64,000 bases of DNA from Sulfurimonas lithotrophica (lineage in GTDB: Bacteria > Campylobacterota > Campylobacteria > Campylobacterales > Sulfurimonadaceae). Shown piece by piece: positions 35,964 through 45,886 of the stretch. The position numbers and the translations under genes were made by a program. How positions within the stretch are numbered: the first letter of the stretch is position 1; each line of letters begins with the position of its first letter. The stretch lies in contig NZ_CP043617.1 in NCBI RefSeq assembly GCF_009258225.1, forward strand, positions 1,488,001-1,552,000. Direction: 5' to 3'. The notes under the pieces were generated by a model, which saw only the letters and a program-made list of their open reading frames with translations, was not told the DNA's origin and made no database searches.

Positions 35964-36090
35964 TACTGAATACTCTTTATTTTTTGATGATTATACTAAA
36001 GATTATTTAACACATCTTAATAAATCATTTTTTGAAATTAAGTCTAATTAATTTAACATATTGTATTATACAAAAAACAAAGGACACTTT

Positions 36091-37707
36091 ATGAAATATA
36101 TCTTATTAATCTCAATTCTTTTAACAACTTTTCTTTCTGCGAAAAATCAAATAGTGATAGGTACTTTTTCAAAAAAACAAAGTGCGTACAATATAAAAAA
36201 TGAGCTTAACGAGACAATAAATAAAGATTTGGATTTTAAAACTTTTTTAGAAGAGAATAATATTAAAAGTGTAGTTAAAAAAGACGGAAAATATTTTATT
36301 GTAACTTTAGAACCCTTTACAGATAAAAAGATACAGACGTCTGCTTTAAATACGATAAAACAAACAAAGTTTGAAGATGCATATATATTAAAAATTTCAC
36401 CTGAAGTAGAAGCTATAACAGTTGAGCCCAAAAAAGTTAAACAACAAGATATTGTCAAAAAAGATCAAAGCGTTATTGTAGAAGAAGTAACACCTGCTCT
36501 CATAAAAGCTTTGGATGTTGAAAAAAAGTCTCTGACACAAAAAGAAAATAAAAAAGTAGAAGTAGAAGAAAAACAGCAAAAGAAGCTTTACAAACCTGTA
36601 TCACAGCCGCAAGTTGCTCAAGAAAACTTTGTTCAGACCTATTTAATTGAAATAATCGCTTTTATTGCTATATTAATATTACTTGTTATTTATATATTTA
36701 TAATTAGAAATAGACATAAAAAAGAATTTATAGATAAAGAATTATATAAAGAATTTCAGGAACAAGAAACTCTTGAAGATATTGTTATAGAAGATGATTT
36801 TGATGACTTAAAAGAGGAACAAAATATTATTCAAGAGGAACCTGTTTATGAACTACCTGAAGACTCTCAAATCATGGAAGAAGTTCCTCAACTGCGCTAT
36901 CCTACTTCATCCGTAAAAAAACAGGAAGTTCCTAAACACAATAAAATCTCTAAAGAATCTTTTAAAGAGTTTGAAGGCATCAGAATTATCATAGCAGAAG
37001 ATAATTTAATTAATCAAAAAGTCGTAAAAGGTCTTTTAGCTGAATCAGGCATAGAGTTAAAAGTTGTAGATGACGGTCAAGAAGTTATAAACCATTTAGA
37101 AGAAGATGATGCATACAGCATTATTTTAATGGATGTACATATGCCTAATATGGATGGATTTGAAGCAACAAAAATAATACGCTCCAATCCTAAATATTCA
37201 CATATTACAGTTATAGCTCTAAGTGGTGATATAGCGGCTGACGACATTGCAAAAATGCGTGAAGTCGGGATGCAAGAAAACCTTGAAAAGCCGTTAAAAA
37301 TGGATTCTTTATACGATATTTTATATGCATATTCCCATAAAAATGAAAAACAAGCTCAAACCAAGCTGTCAAAAAAAGAGCTGGATGCTGAAACGGGTCT
37401 TGAAGTTTGCGGAGGAGATGAGAGTTTTTACAAAGAGATATTAAATGACTTTTTGAAAAATTATGAAAACTCTACACAAAAGATTCAAGAGTCTTTGAAC
37501 AATAAAGATTTAGAGTCCGTGCATAGACTGTTAATTGATGTTTCAGGAGTTATTGCTAATATAGGGGCTAAAAATACTCAAGAACTTTTAAAAGAATTAA
37601 TGCAGTCCCTGCAAAATCCTGAAGATGAACAATATCAAAAAATATTTGAAGAGTATTCAAAACATTTTGAGGTGTTACAACAAGAAATAAGAGATTATAT
37701 CTCTTAG
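36091..37707 (+). CDS. Membrane-bound SPOR-like/receiver protein with pseudo-Hpt domain
   Basis: 538 residues from ATG 36091, chosen because AAAGGA precedes it and it opens a signal peptide. Order: signal sequence, SPOR-like domain (about 20-105), Lys/Glu linker, TM helix (about 190-212), acidic linker, receiver domain (about 300-425; AEDNLINQKV, LMDVHMPNMDGFEAT with the phospho-acceptor Asp, ALSGD and EKPL Lys), and a C-terminal Hpt-like bundle. Aligned to LIHDLKGVAGNIGA-type Hpt motifs, this one reads LLIDVSGVIANIGA: the phospho-His is Ile and the next Lys is Ser, so phosphotransfer through it is unlikely. Role unknown; the stop overlaps that of proA. Confidence 0.82.
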   Translation: MKYILLISILLTTFLSAKNQIVIGTFSKKQSAYNIKNELNETINKDLDFKTFLEENNIKSVVKKDGKYFIVTLEPFTDKKIQTSALNTIKQTKFEDAYILKISPEVEAITVEPKKVKQQDIVKKDQSVIVEEVTPALIKALDVEKKSLTQKENKKVEVEEKQQKKLYKPVSQPQVAQENFVQTYLIEIIAFIAILILLVIYIFIIRNRHKKEFIDKELYKEFQEQETLEDIVIEDDFDDLKEEQNIIQEEPVYELPEDSQIMEEVPQLRYPTSSVKKQEVPKHNKISKESFKEFEGIRIIIAEDNLINQKVVKGLLAESGIELKVVDDGQEVINHLEEDDAYSIILMDVHMPNMDGFEATKIIRSNPKYSHITVIALSGDIAADDIAKMREVGMQENLEKPLKMDSLYDILYAYSHKNEKQAQTKLSKKELDAETGLEVCGGDESFYKEILNDFLKNYENSTQKIQESLNNKDLESVHRLLIDVSGVIANIGAKNTQELLKELMQSLQNPEDEQYQKIFEEYSKHFEVLQQEIRDYIS

Positions 37708-38939
37708 CCTCTTGTCTGACCGCTTCCGTATATTTTGAATTTATAGGTAGTTAATCCTTCAATTCCCATAGGTCCACGGGCATGAAGTTTGTTTGTAGAT
37801 ATTCCAACCTCTGCACCAAAACCAAAAGCACCGCCGTCGGTAAATCTTGTTGAAGCATTTACATAAAGTGCCGCTGCATCTATAGAGTTTAAAAACAACT
37901 CAGCCGATGTAATGTTTTCAGTTATAATAGCTTCTGAGTGTCCAGATGTAAAACGCACAATATGTTCTATCGCACCTTCTACCCCGTCAACTACTTTTAT
38001 ATTTAAAATATTAGCCAAGTATTCGGTATCAAAATCCTCTTCCGTTGCATTTTCAACATCGATGATAGCCTGAGTTTCTACACAACCTTTTAACTCTGTA
38101 TGGTATTCATCAAATGCACTTTTTATTTTAGGAAGGGCATCTTTTGCTATAGCACTGTCAACAAGCAAAGTCTCCATAGCATTACATACACCCGGTCTTT
38201 GACACTTGGCATTTATAGCTATAGCTATTGCATTATCAAGTTTTGCATCTCTATCTATATATGTATGGCACTGTCCCTTATCGTGTTTAACTACACTTAC
38301 CGTAGCGTTTGCACTTACATGTTTAATAAGACCTTCCCCACCGCGAGGAATGATTAAATCAACATATTTATCCATCTTTATAAGTTTATCAACACCCTCA
38401 CGAGATGCATCCGGAATTAAAGATATCATCTCTTTTGGTAAATTATTTCTCTCTAAAACAGCTTGGAGAACATCTGCAATAGCTTTGTTAGAGTTTTGAG
38501 CCTCTTTACCGCCTTTTAATATACATACGTTTGAACTCTTAAAACATAGAGCTGCGGTATCACTTGTAACGTTTGGTCGAGACTCATAGATAATACCTAT
38601 TACTCCGATAGGTATAGATACTTTTTGCATATTTAATCCATCTTCTGTCACCCAACCGTCAAGTATGCGTCCTACCGGGTCTTTAAGTGCGGCTATCTCT
38701 TCTACTGCTACAGCCATCCCTTCAATACGTGCTTCATCCAAAAGAAGTCTATCCATTAAAGCAGATGATAAGTTATTTTTCTCTCCATCAGCCATATCAA
38801 GTGCATTTGCTTCAATTAGATTCATGGTATTGCTTCTAAGAGCATCTGCCATCTCTTTTAGGATTCTATTTTTATCACTGCCGCTTAGTGCATTTAAAAC
38901 TCTGCTTGAACTTTTTGCTTTTGCTAGAAACTTTTCCAT
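37704..38939 (-). CDS. proA: Gamma-glutamyl phosphate reductase
   Basis: Second step of proline synthesis: NADPH reduction of glutamyl-5-phosphate. 411 residues from ATG 38939 (MEKFLAKAK), with a GAGGAG site inside the proB tail; an upstream in-frame start lies within proB. Catalytic Cys is in QRPGVCNAMET; GVIYESRPNVTSD and RFTDGGAFGFGAEVG are family blocks. Downstream of proB with a 4-nt gap. Confidence 0.95.
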   Translation of the reverse strand: MEKFLAKAKSSSRVLNALSGSDKNRILKEMADALRSNTMNLIEANALDMADGEKNNLSSALMDRLLLDEARIEGMAVAVEEIAALKDPVGRILDGWVTEDGLNMQKVSIPIGVIGIIYESRPNVTSDTAALCFKSSNVCILKGGKEAQNSNKAIADVLQAVLERNNLPKEMISLIPDASREGVDKLIKMDKYVDLIIPRGGEGLIKHVSANATVSVVKHDKGQCHTYIDRDAKLDNAIAIAINAKCQRPGVCNAMETLLVDSAIAKDALPKIKSAFDEYHTELKGCVETQAIIDVENATEEDFDTEYLANILNIKVVDGVEGAIEHIVRFTSGHSEAIITENITSAELFLNSIDAAALYVNASTRFTDGGAFGFGAEVGISTNKLHARGPMGIEGLTTYKFKIYGSGQTRG

Positions 38940-38943
38940 CTTT

Positions 38944-39720
38944 TTACTCCTCTTCTTTTTTCTTGGGTGCAAACAAAGTACCCAATGTGTGTTTTTTCTC
39001 CAATAAAAACGACTCTGCCGCGCTTAGATTAAATCCGTTTGTCAAAAGCATCTTTTTACCGCGTTTCATTAAGAAATCCGCCGCTTTTAGTTTTGTGACA
39101 ATTCCACCTGTCGCAAAAGGATTATTTGGCGTAGCTTTATCTTCTAAAGCACCTTCAGGCAATTCTGTAAGAACTTTATAAAGCTTTGCATCTTTATGTT
39201 CTGAAGGGTTTTTATCGTAATATCCGTCAATATCGCTAAGTACGATTAAAAAGTCTGCATCTACTGCATGAGCAACATTTGCAGATAGTTGGTCATTATC
39301 TCCAAAAAGCTGCTCGGGAGTTGAACTGATATCGTTTTCATTTACAATCGGCAATATTCTATTTTCAAGATGAGTATTTATGATCTCTTGAAAAATCTTT
39401 GTTCTTTTTCTTGAGTCAAAATCATCTTCGGTTAAAAGTATTTGTGCAGTATCTATGGCAAAGATATCAAACTTTTTTTTGTAACTTGACATAAGTATCG
39501 GCTGACCTGCCGCTGCTATTGCTTTTTTACTTATTTGTTTTGATTTGTCAATTCTTAATGCCGAATATCCGGCTGCAACCGCTCCCGATGATACAAGAAT
39601 TACTTCATATTTTTTTCTAAGCTTTGCTATTAGATTTACAAGATTGAGCATTCTCTCTTTAGCTATCTCGTTATCCTGAGTTAAAACAGCACTTCCGACT
39701 TTGATTACTATTCTTTTCAT
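38944..39720 (-). CDS. proB: Glutamate 5-kinase (short, no PUA domain)
   Basis: First step of proline synthesis. 258 residues: amino-acid-kinase fold with KVGSAVLT, VSSGAVAAGYSAL, NENDISS, FGDNDQLSANVA and GGIVTKLKAADFL. The C-terminal PUA domain of the E. coli enzyme is absent, as in other Campylobacterota. Operon with proA; proC is divergent, so all three proline genes are together. Confidence 0.94.
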   Translation of the reverse strand: MKRIVIKVGSAVLTQDNEIAKERMLNLVNLIAKLRKKYEVILVSSGAVAAGYSALRIDKSKQISKKAIAAAGQPILMSSYKKKFDIFAIDTAQILLTEDDFDSRKRTKIFQEIINTHLENRILPIVNENDISSTPEQLFGDNDQLSANVAHAVDADFLIVLSDIDGYYDKNPSEHKDAKLYKVLTELPEGALEDKATPNNPFATGGIVTKLKAADFLMKRGKKMLLTNGFNLSAAESFLLEKKHTLGTLFAPKKKEEE

Positions 39721-39816
39721 TAAAAATGTTCCTAAATTAGGTTATACTTTTATGAATAAAAGCTAAGCTGATTGTATCTTTATCTTAGTTAAACTTCATT
39801 GAAGCAAAGGATTTTT

Positions 39817-40581
39817 ATGAATAAACTTGTAACATTTATCGGTAACGGAAATATGGCTCTTAGTATTGCCAAAGGTTTAAAAAACAACTATGATATAGAA
39901 GTAGTAGGAAGAAATATAGAAAAACTAAATAAATTTGAAGAAGAATTAGGTGTAAAAGTACAAAAACATCTTATGGATAATTTTGATATCTCAAATAAAA
40001 CAATTATATTTTGTGTAAAACCTGCAAATGTAGAATGTGTATCTGAAAGATTAGAAGGAAAAGCAAGAGTCGTTTTTTCGGTACTTGCCGGAACTACGAT
40101 TAAAAAACTACGTGATAATCTAAATCCCGAGGGTGTAGTAAGATGTATGCCAAACCTAGCCGCGTCCGTAGGTGAATCTATGACTACACTTACAGGTGAT
40201 GAGGAATATAAAAAAGAAGCCCAAGAACTATTAGGTGCAATCGGTCCTACGAGATGGTTAGCAAGTGAAAAAGAACTTGATATTGCAACAGCTCTTGCAG
40301 GAAGCGGTCCCGCATACTTAGCACTTATAGCCGAAGCTTTGGCAGACGGTGCGGTAAAACAAGGACTAAAACGTGACGATGCTATGGCGATTATGCGTGG
40401 ACTATTCGGTGGTTTTGGTAAACTTATTCAAGAGATACACCCTGCACTTTTAAAAGACGGTGTCATGAGTCCCGGCGGTACTACGGCAGCAGGTTACGGT
40501 GCATTAGAAGACGGAAATGTTAGAAGTGCATGTATAGATGCTATAAATAAAGCTTACAAAAAAGCAGTAGAGTTATCATAA
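39817..40581 (+). CDS. proC: Pyrroline-5-carboxylate reductase
   Basis: Last step of proline synthesis. 254 residues from ATG 39817, chosen because AAAGGA lies just upstream and it begins the Rossmann motif TFIGNGNMALSIAKG. Conserved blocks: FCVKPANVE, VRCMPNLAASVGES, ALAGSGPAYLALIAEAL and the C-terminal SPGGTTAAGYGALE. An earlier in-frame start at 39799 would place the ribosome site inside the gene. Confidence 0.95.
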   Translation: MNKLVTFIGNGNMALSIAKGLKNNYDIEVVGRNIEKLNKFEEELGVKVQKHLMDNFDISNKTIIFCVKPANVECVSERLEGKARVVFSVLAGTTIKKLRDNLNPEGVVRCMPNLAASVGESMTTLTGDEEYKKEAQELLGAIGPTRWLASEKELDIATALAGSGPAYLALIAEALADGAVKQGLKRDDAMAIMRGLFGGFGKLIQEIHPALLKDGVMSPGGTTAAGYGALEDGNVRSACIDAINKAYKKAVELS

Positions 40582-40625
40582 TATACAAACATTCTTTAAA
40601 AAATATAGACAGCGGCATATTATTT

Positions 40626-41480
40626 ATGCTGCTAAGTGCATTAATATCTGCACTTAACGGAGCTATAACAAAAATTCTTTCAGACGATTTAAGTGCATTA
40701 GAAATCGTTTTTTTTAGAAATATGATAGGTATAGTACTTATTCTTTGGGCTCTTCGTATAAAACCTCACAAACTCGTCGGCGGAAAAATACATATGTTGT
40801 TTTTACGCGGTTTTTTAGGTTTTGTAGCTATGATACTCTTTTTTTATACTATTACTACTATTCCTCTCGGGGAGGCTATCACACTAAACAAAACATCACC
40901 TTTATTCGTATCTATTTTAGCTTATTACTTTTTACACGAGCATCTATCAAAACGTTCAATTTTAGCACTTTTAATAGGTTTTTTAGGGATTGTTTTTATT
41001 ACTAAACCTTTTGGCATGAGTATATCATATGAGCATTTTTTAGGAATACTCGGCGGATTCTTTGCAGCCACTGCATACGCAACCATTAAAAAAATAAAAG
41101 ATTTGTATGATTCAAGGGTTATAGTACTCTCTTTTGTCGTTATCGGCAGTGTGTTTCCCGCTGTTTTATTTAGTATATCTCCATATATAGATGCACCTGC
41201 TTCTTTAGAGTTTTTGTTTCCTGAGTTTATTCTCCCTAAAAGTTTAAATATATGGTTGCTTATTGGATTTATGGCTTTTATATCTACATTGTCTCAGTGG
41301 CTGCTAACAAAAGCTTATTCAGCATCAAAAGCAAGTATTATCGGTGTCATAAGTTATACAAACATCCCTTTTGCAATTGGTTTTGGATATATGTTAGGCG
41401 ATACTTTTCCCGATATTTTGACATTTTGCGGTATTGCTTTAATTATACTTGGAGGGGTGTTAGTCTCAAAAACCAAATAA
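40626..41480 (+). CDS. EamA-family (DMT) transporter
   Basis: 284 residues with ten predicted TM helices in two EamA repeats. Marks: LSALEIVFFRNMIGI, TIPLGEAITLNKTSPLF and a second-repeat LTKAYSASKASIIGVISYTNIPFA. Substrate unknown; drug/metabolite transporters export amino acids or other metabolites. The frame stays open upstream of ATG 40626 with plausible coding (SLKNIDSGILF) but no standard start codon was found there, so the true N-terminus may be slightly longer. Confidence 0.85.
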   Translation: MLLSALISALNGAITKILSDDLSALEIVFFRNMIGIVLILWALRIKPHKLVGGKIHMLFLRGFLGFVAMILFFYTITTIPLGEAITLNKTSPLFVSILAYYFLHEHLSKRSILALLIGFLGIVFITKPFGMSISYEHFLGILGGFFAATAYATIKKIKDLYDSRVIVLSFVVIGSVFPAVLFSISPYIDAPASLEFLFPEFILPKSLNIWLLIGFMAFISTLSQWLLTKAYSASKASIIGVISYTNIPFAIGFGYMLGDTFPDILTFCGIALIILGGVLVSKTK

Positions 41481-41562
41481 TTTTAAACTATTAAAAAAAT
41501 TTATACTGTTTTTAATAGTTAATGTTATACAATCACTTAAAACAGATTTAAAGGGGAGTATT

Positions 41563-43917
41563 ATGAATTTTAAACTACCTGAATTATCACTTTCAAAAAT
41601 AAGTTTTCTAAATATACTTATAACAGCTCTGACTTTTAGTATAGTTATAGGCTTTTTTTCCATAAAAAATACTGACAAATACTATGAATATAAAGTTAAA
41701 CAACAAGAAAAACATTATATTGAAAAAAATAAAAAACTTGTCAAGGATGAAGTTCTAAGAGTCGTAAACAGAATAAACAATTTAAAGAAAATACTTTTAG
41801 AAAATCAGAAAACATCTAATAAAAAACTACAAAAAGATATCCAACAAATTATTTTTAGCGAGTTGGAAAAAGACCGTTTTGGAGATGGAGATTATGGATA
41901 TTTTTGGATTCACGATTTAAATCATATTATGTTGCTACATCCAAATAAGGAACTTATCGGACGCAATATGAAAAACTTCATAACGCATGACAATCAATAC
42001 CTTTTTCAAAATATTGAAAAATTGGTAAAAGAAAAAGGTCATGGTTATATTAGTTATATTTGGAACAGACCTGAAGATATAAATATAGATGACGAAAAAA
42101 CATCTTATGTCCATCTAATAAAAGATTGGAACATGATTATAGGTTCAGGTTTTTATTTAACAGAACTAAGAGAGATGCTTAAAGATGAAAAAGAACTAAT
42201 CAAAAGCTCATTGTATGAAAATTTAAAAGAAAACCTTATTTTGATTGGCATATTAATAATCTTAAGTATTTTATCTGCTTTATTTGTATCAAAAAAAATC
42301 TCTAAAATAGAGGCGTCGCGTAAAGAACAAATGAATATGTTAAAGCAGTATAAATTGATTCTTGATAAAAGTGCCGTTGTATCTAAAACTGATACAGACG
42401 GTTTTATTACATATGTAAACAGTAGCTTTTCTAAAATCAGCGGATATTCAAAAGATGAAATTATCGGTAAAAAACATAATATTATTCGACATCCCGAATC
42501 ACCTAAAAGTCAATTTAGATCTCTTTGGAAAAGAATTAAACGTGGGAAAGTTTGGAAAGGTTTAATTAAAAATAAAAATAAAAACGGCAACAGTTATTTT
42601 AACAATACAACCATCTTACCTATTAAAAATGCCGATGGGGATATTATAGAGTATATATCGGCGGCTACAGACGTAAGTGAACTGATTGAAAACAGAACAA
42701 AACTAAAAAGTGTTTTTAGTACAGATTCACTTACGGGTCTTGGCAATAGAGTTAGTTTGATTAAACTAATCTCTAAAAATAAAAAAGGTGTACTATGTCT
42801 TATAAATATAGACAGGTTTAAAGAGATAAATGACACCCAAGGGCACGATACCGGCGATAATATAATCAAAGAACTGGGAGACAGAATATTTAACTTTTTA
42901 AATGATGACGTATATACTATATTTAGAGTTCAAGCTGATGTCTTTGCCGTTTATACAAGCAAAGAAAATGAACAAGAGATGCTAAATGATATAACTGACT
43001 TTATCAATATAGTCGGTATAAAGCCATATCATGTAAATAATATAAATATAATACTGACATACACCTGTGGAATAGCAAGCGGAAGTGAAAATATTTTTAC
43101 TTATGCAGATATTGCACTCAGTGAAGCCAAGCAGAAAAAAACAAGGGTTAAAACATATGATGCTTCAATGAATAATATAGAAAAATACAAACAAAATATA
43201 TTATGGGTTGAAAAACTTTACAAAGCACTCTCAGATGACAATATAAGACCTTTTTTCCAACCTATTTACAACTACCGTACTAAAAAGGTTGAAAAATACG
43301 AATCTCTAATGAGACTTATAGAAGATGATGAAGTAGTTTTCCCAGGAGCATATTTAGACGTAGCAAAAAAAACAAAACTTTATCCCGAACTCACATATAA
43401 AATCGTAGAAAAATCAATAGATAAGTTTTCTCATTGTGAAGCTGAATTTTCTATAAACTTGAGTATTGAAGATCTTATGAACGAGGAGTTAATGAACTTT
43501 ATATTTGATTATGCTATTAAACATAACGTGTTAAATCGTTTAGTTTTAGAAATAGTAGAATCTGAAGAGATTGAAGACAGTGATTTTATTGCCAAAACTA
43601 TAAGAAAATTTAAGAAGCAAGGCGCAAAAGTAGCAATAGACGACTTTGGAAGCGGATACTCAAACTATGATTACCTAATCTCTCTTCAAGCTGATTATAT
43701 AAAAATTGACGGATCTATTATTAAACATATTTTAGAGGATGAGAGAACGGCAGAAGTTGTGAAATCTATAGTTAATTTTGCTCAAAAATCAAATATGAAA
43801 ACTATAGCTGAATTTGTAAGTTCAAAAGAGATAAATGATAAAGTAGAATCTTTAGGAGTAGATTATGCTCAGGGTTTCTACTACGGTAAAGCAGAACCTG
43901 AACTTTTAAGCGATTGA
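41563..43917 (+). CDS. Cache-PAS-degenerate GGDEF-EAL phosphodiesterase
   Basis: 784-residue membrane sensor. TM1 (15-32), periplasmic single Cache domain (60-205; DYGYFWIHDLNHIMLLHP), TM2 (222-240), PAS (262-370), GGDEF (380-520), EAL (535-780). The GGDEF signature reads VQADVF, without the glycines, so cyclase activity is unlikely. EAL residues are kept: ESLMR, INLSIED, EIVESE, DDFGSGYS, KIDG, AEF and AQGFYYG. It should therefore lower c-di-GMP in response to a periplasmic ligand and a PAS signal. GGGG-A ribosome site before the ATG. Its PAS domain is closely related to that of the phosphatase at 8057. Confidence 0.9.
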   Translation: MNFKLPELSLSKISFLNILITALTFSIVIGFFSIKNTDKYYEYKVKQQEKHYIEKNKKLVKDEVLRVVNRINNLKKILLENQKTSNKKLQKDIQQIIFSELEKDRFGDGDYGYFWIHDLNHIMLLHPNKELIGRNMKNFITHDNQYLFQNIEKLVKEKGHGYISYIWNRPEDINIDDEKTSYVHLIKDWNMIIGSGFYLTELREMLKDEKELIKSSLYENLKENLILIGILIILSILSALFVSKKISKIEASRKEQMNMLKQYKLILDKSAVVSKTDTDGFITYVNSSFSKISGYSKDEIIGKKHNIIRHPESPKSQFRSLWKRIKRGKVWKGLIKNKNKNGNSYFNNTTILPIKNADGDIIEYISAATDVSELIENRTKLKSVFSTDSLTGLGNRVSLIKLISKNKKGVLCLINIDRFKEINDTQGHDTGDNIIKELGDRIFNFLNDDVYTIFRVQADVFAVYTSKENEQEMLNDITDFINIVGIKPYHVNNINIILTYTCGIASGSENIFTYADIALSEAKQKKTRVKTYDASMNNIEKYKQNILWVEKLYKALSDDNIRPFFQPIYNYRTKKVEKYESLMRLIEDDEVVFPGAYLDVAKKTKLYPELTYKIVEKSIDKFSHCEAEFSINLSIEDLMNEELMNFIFDYAIKHNVLNRLVLEIVESEEIEDSDFIAKTIRKFKKQGAKVAIDDFGSGYSNYDYLISLQADYIKIDGSIIKHILEDERTAEVVKSIVNFAQKSNMKTIAEFVSSKEINDKVESLGVDYAQGFYYGKAEPELLSD

Positions 43918-43922
43918 TTAAG

Positions 43923-45392
43923 TTATAGAAAGTTTAATATACTTTTTTCTATATCTGTTTTTTCTATAACTGTTTTTTGAGTTACCTCTTTTGTAAATAA
44001 GTCTTTTATCATCTGTGGAATTTCAACTTTTGCTTCTCTTGATATTGAAGACAGTGCATCCAAATCACGAGTATCTATTTCTCCTGTAAGAGCATTGGCA
44101 ATTACGGGTGAAAATTTAGTCCACTCAGCAGTTGAATATACTATAGACTTGATTTTAGGGTCACACACTGTCTCATATGCTTTAAGACACGTAGCAGTAT
44201 GCGGATCCATCAAATATCCTTCATCAAATACAGACTTGATGTAGTGTTTGCCTTCTTCATCATCACAGAAATCCGCTATAAAAATCTCTTGAAGTTTTTC
44301 CAACTCGTCTTTTGTAAGTTCATACTTAGAGTTATTGTCCAAATCACTCATCAACTCTTTAGTCCTATCTGCACCGTAAAGGCTAAATAAAACTCTCTCG
44401 ACATTTGATGATTTTAAAATATCCATAGCAGGAGAAGTTGTTAGTATAAGTTCATCATCTTTAATATCATAAACACCTGTTTTGATAAAACGGGTAAGTA
44501 TGTTGTTTTTATTTGAAGATACTACCAATTTTTCTACAGGAAGCCCCATCTCTTTTGCATAAAAAGCACCTAAAATATTTCCAAAGTTTCCACTTGGCAC
44601 ATTTATATAGATTTTTTCGCCCATCTCTATAGCATTATGACGAACAAGTTCCAAATAAGAGTGTATATGGTAAATTATTTGAAAGATTATACGTCCGAAG
44701 TTTACCGAATTTGCAGCTGATAGAGAGATATTTTTCTCTTTTAGAGTATCATTAAAACTCTTAGATGCCAAAAGAGATTTTAATGCAGCCTGAGCATCGT
44801 CGAAGTTTCCGTTTATACCTATGACTTTCAAGTTCTTTGCATCTTCTGTAACCATCTGAAGACGTTGTACGTCACTTGTACCGTTTGCCGGATATATACA
44901 TACCATCTGTATATTTTTTTGATTTTTAAAAGTCTCCAATGCTGCAGGACCCGTATCTCCGCTTGTAGCGGCAAGTATTAAATAGTTTTCATTCTTTTTT
45001 TGAGCAACAGAGGATAATATTCTTCCAAAAGGTTGAAGAGCCATATCTTTAAAAGCACGCGTAGGACCATGGTAAAGTTCACTTACATAAAGATTGTCTT
45101 TTACTTTTACTACAGGTACTGGATTATTTTTATTATCAAAATTATCGTATAAATCCAATGCTTCTAAAATAACATTTGCATCTATATCTATTTCAAATTT
45201 TTTTAATAAATCAAATGCTAAATCTTTATATGATGAACCTAAGTGTTTATTTAAAAATTCTAAACCTAAATTAGGTAAATTTTCAGGTACGTAAAGCCCG
45301 CCGTAAGATGCGATAGGGCTAAGAATAGCTTCTGAAAAAGTAACCGTACTTGGGTAAGCCGGATCAATTCCGCGTGTCTGAATAAAGTTCAT
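43923..45392 (-). CDS. thrC: Threonine synthase
   Basis: PLP enzyme converting O-phosphohomoserine to threonine; 489 residues, the longer class. N-terminal TRGIDPAYPS; PLP Lys in GPTRAFKDMALQ; AATSGDTGPAALE; NVPSGNFGN-like NVPSGNFGNILGAFYAKE; late HTATCLKAYE. Convergent with the EAL gene. Confidence 0.95.
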   Translation of the reverse strand: MNFIQTRGIDPAYPSTVTFSEAILSPIASYGGLYVPENLPNLGLEFLNKHLGSSYKDLAFDLLKKFEIDIDANVILEALDLYDNFDNKNNPVPVVKVKDNLYVSELYHGPTRAFKDMALQPFGRILSSVAQKKNENYLILAATSGDTGPAALETFKNQKNIQMVCIYPANGTSDVQRLQMVTEDAKNLKVIGINGNFDDAQAALKSLLASKSFNDTLKEKNISLSAANSVNFGRIIFQIIYHIHSYLELVRHNAIEMGEKIYINVPSGNFGNILGAFYAKEMGLPVEKLVVSSNKNNILTRFIKTGVYDIKDDELILTTSPAMDILKSSNVERVLFSLYGADRTKELMSDLDNNSKYELTKDELEKLQEIFIADFCDDEEGKHYIKSVFDEGYLMDPHTATCLKAYETVCDPKIKSIVYSTAEWTKFSPVIANALTGEIDTRDLDALSSISREAKVEIPQMIKDLFTKEVTQKTVIEKTDIEKSILNFL

Positions 45393-45456
45393 TTATTACT
45401 CTCAATAATTTTTTTGAAAGTATACCAAAAGAATATTAAGCTTAGTTTCCAAGCTC

Positions 45457-45831
45457 CTATTTTGAGTCGTCATATTTTAAAAACATTATAAAAATTGATA
45501 CAAGTAAAATTGTAGCTACTATCTCATATCCTATAGCCCATACGATAAAAAAAGCTGTCATATTTAGTTTTATAAAACTATCAAAATCAGCCTGTGCTAC
45601 CGCAAAAAATAAAAATATAGCACCTGTTATATAAGGTATTGTGAGAATATAAATAAATAAGAATATACCTTCATATCCTTCCGGTGCCCATACCATTTCA
45701 TTTATTTCTATCTCTTTAGAGGCAAAAGACTTTTTTTTCCTGCGTTTACGTTTCGCGGCATCTTCTCTTTTAAGCTGGTTATAATACATCTGATTATTTC
45801 TGCTGTTATTTAAATCTCTTTGATAATCCAC
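45457..45831 (-). CDS. Two-TM protein of unknown function
   Basis: 124 residues from GTG 45831, chosen because AAAAGGGG lies 8 nt upstream (the in-frame GTG at 45840 would overlap that site). A polar, strongly basic N-terminus (KRKRRKKK) precedes two hydrophobic stretches (about 55-80 and 90-118). Unrecognised. It follows envC on the same strand with a 46-nt gap. Confidence 0.66.
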   Translation of the reverse strand: MDYQRDLNNSRNNQMYYNQLKREDAAKRKRRKKKSFASKEIEINEMVWAPEGYEGIFLFIYILTIPYITGAIFLFFAVAQADFDSFIKLNMTAFFIVWAIGYEIVATILLVSIFIMFLKYDDSK

Positions 45832-45886
45832 AAAAACCACCCCTTTTGATGTTTGTAATAATTATATCATAAAGAAATTTTATGTT

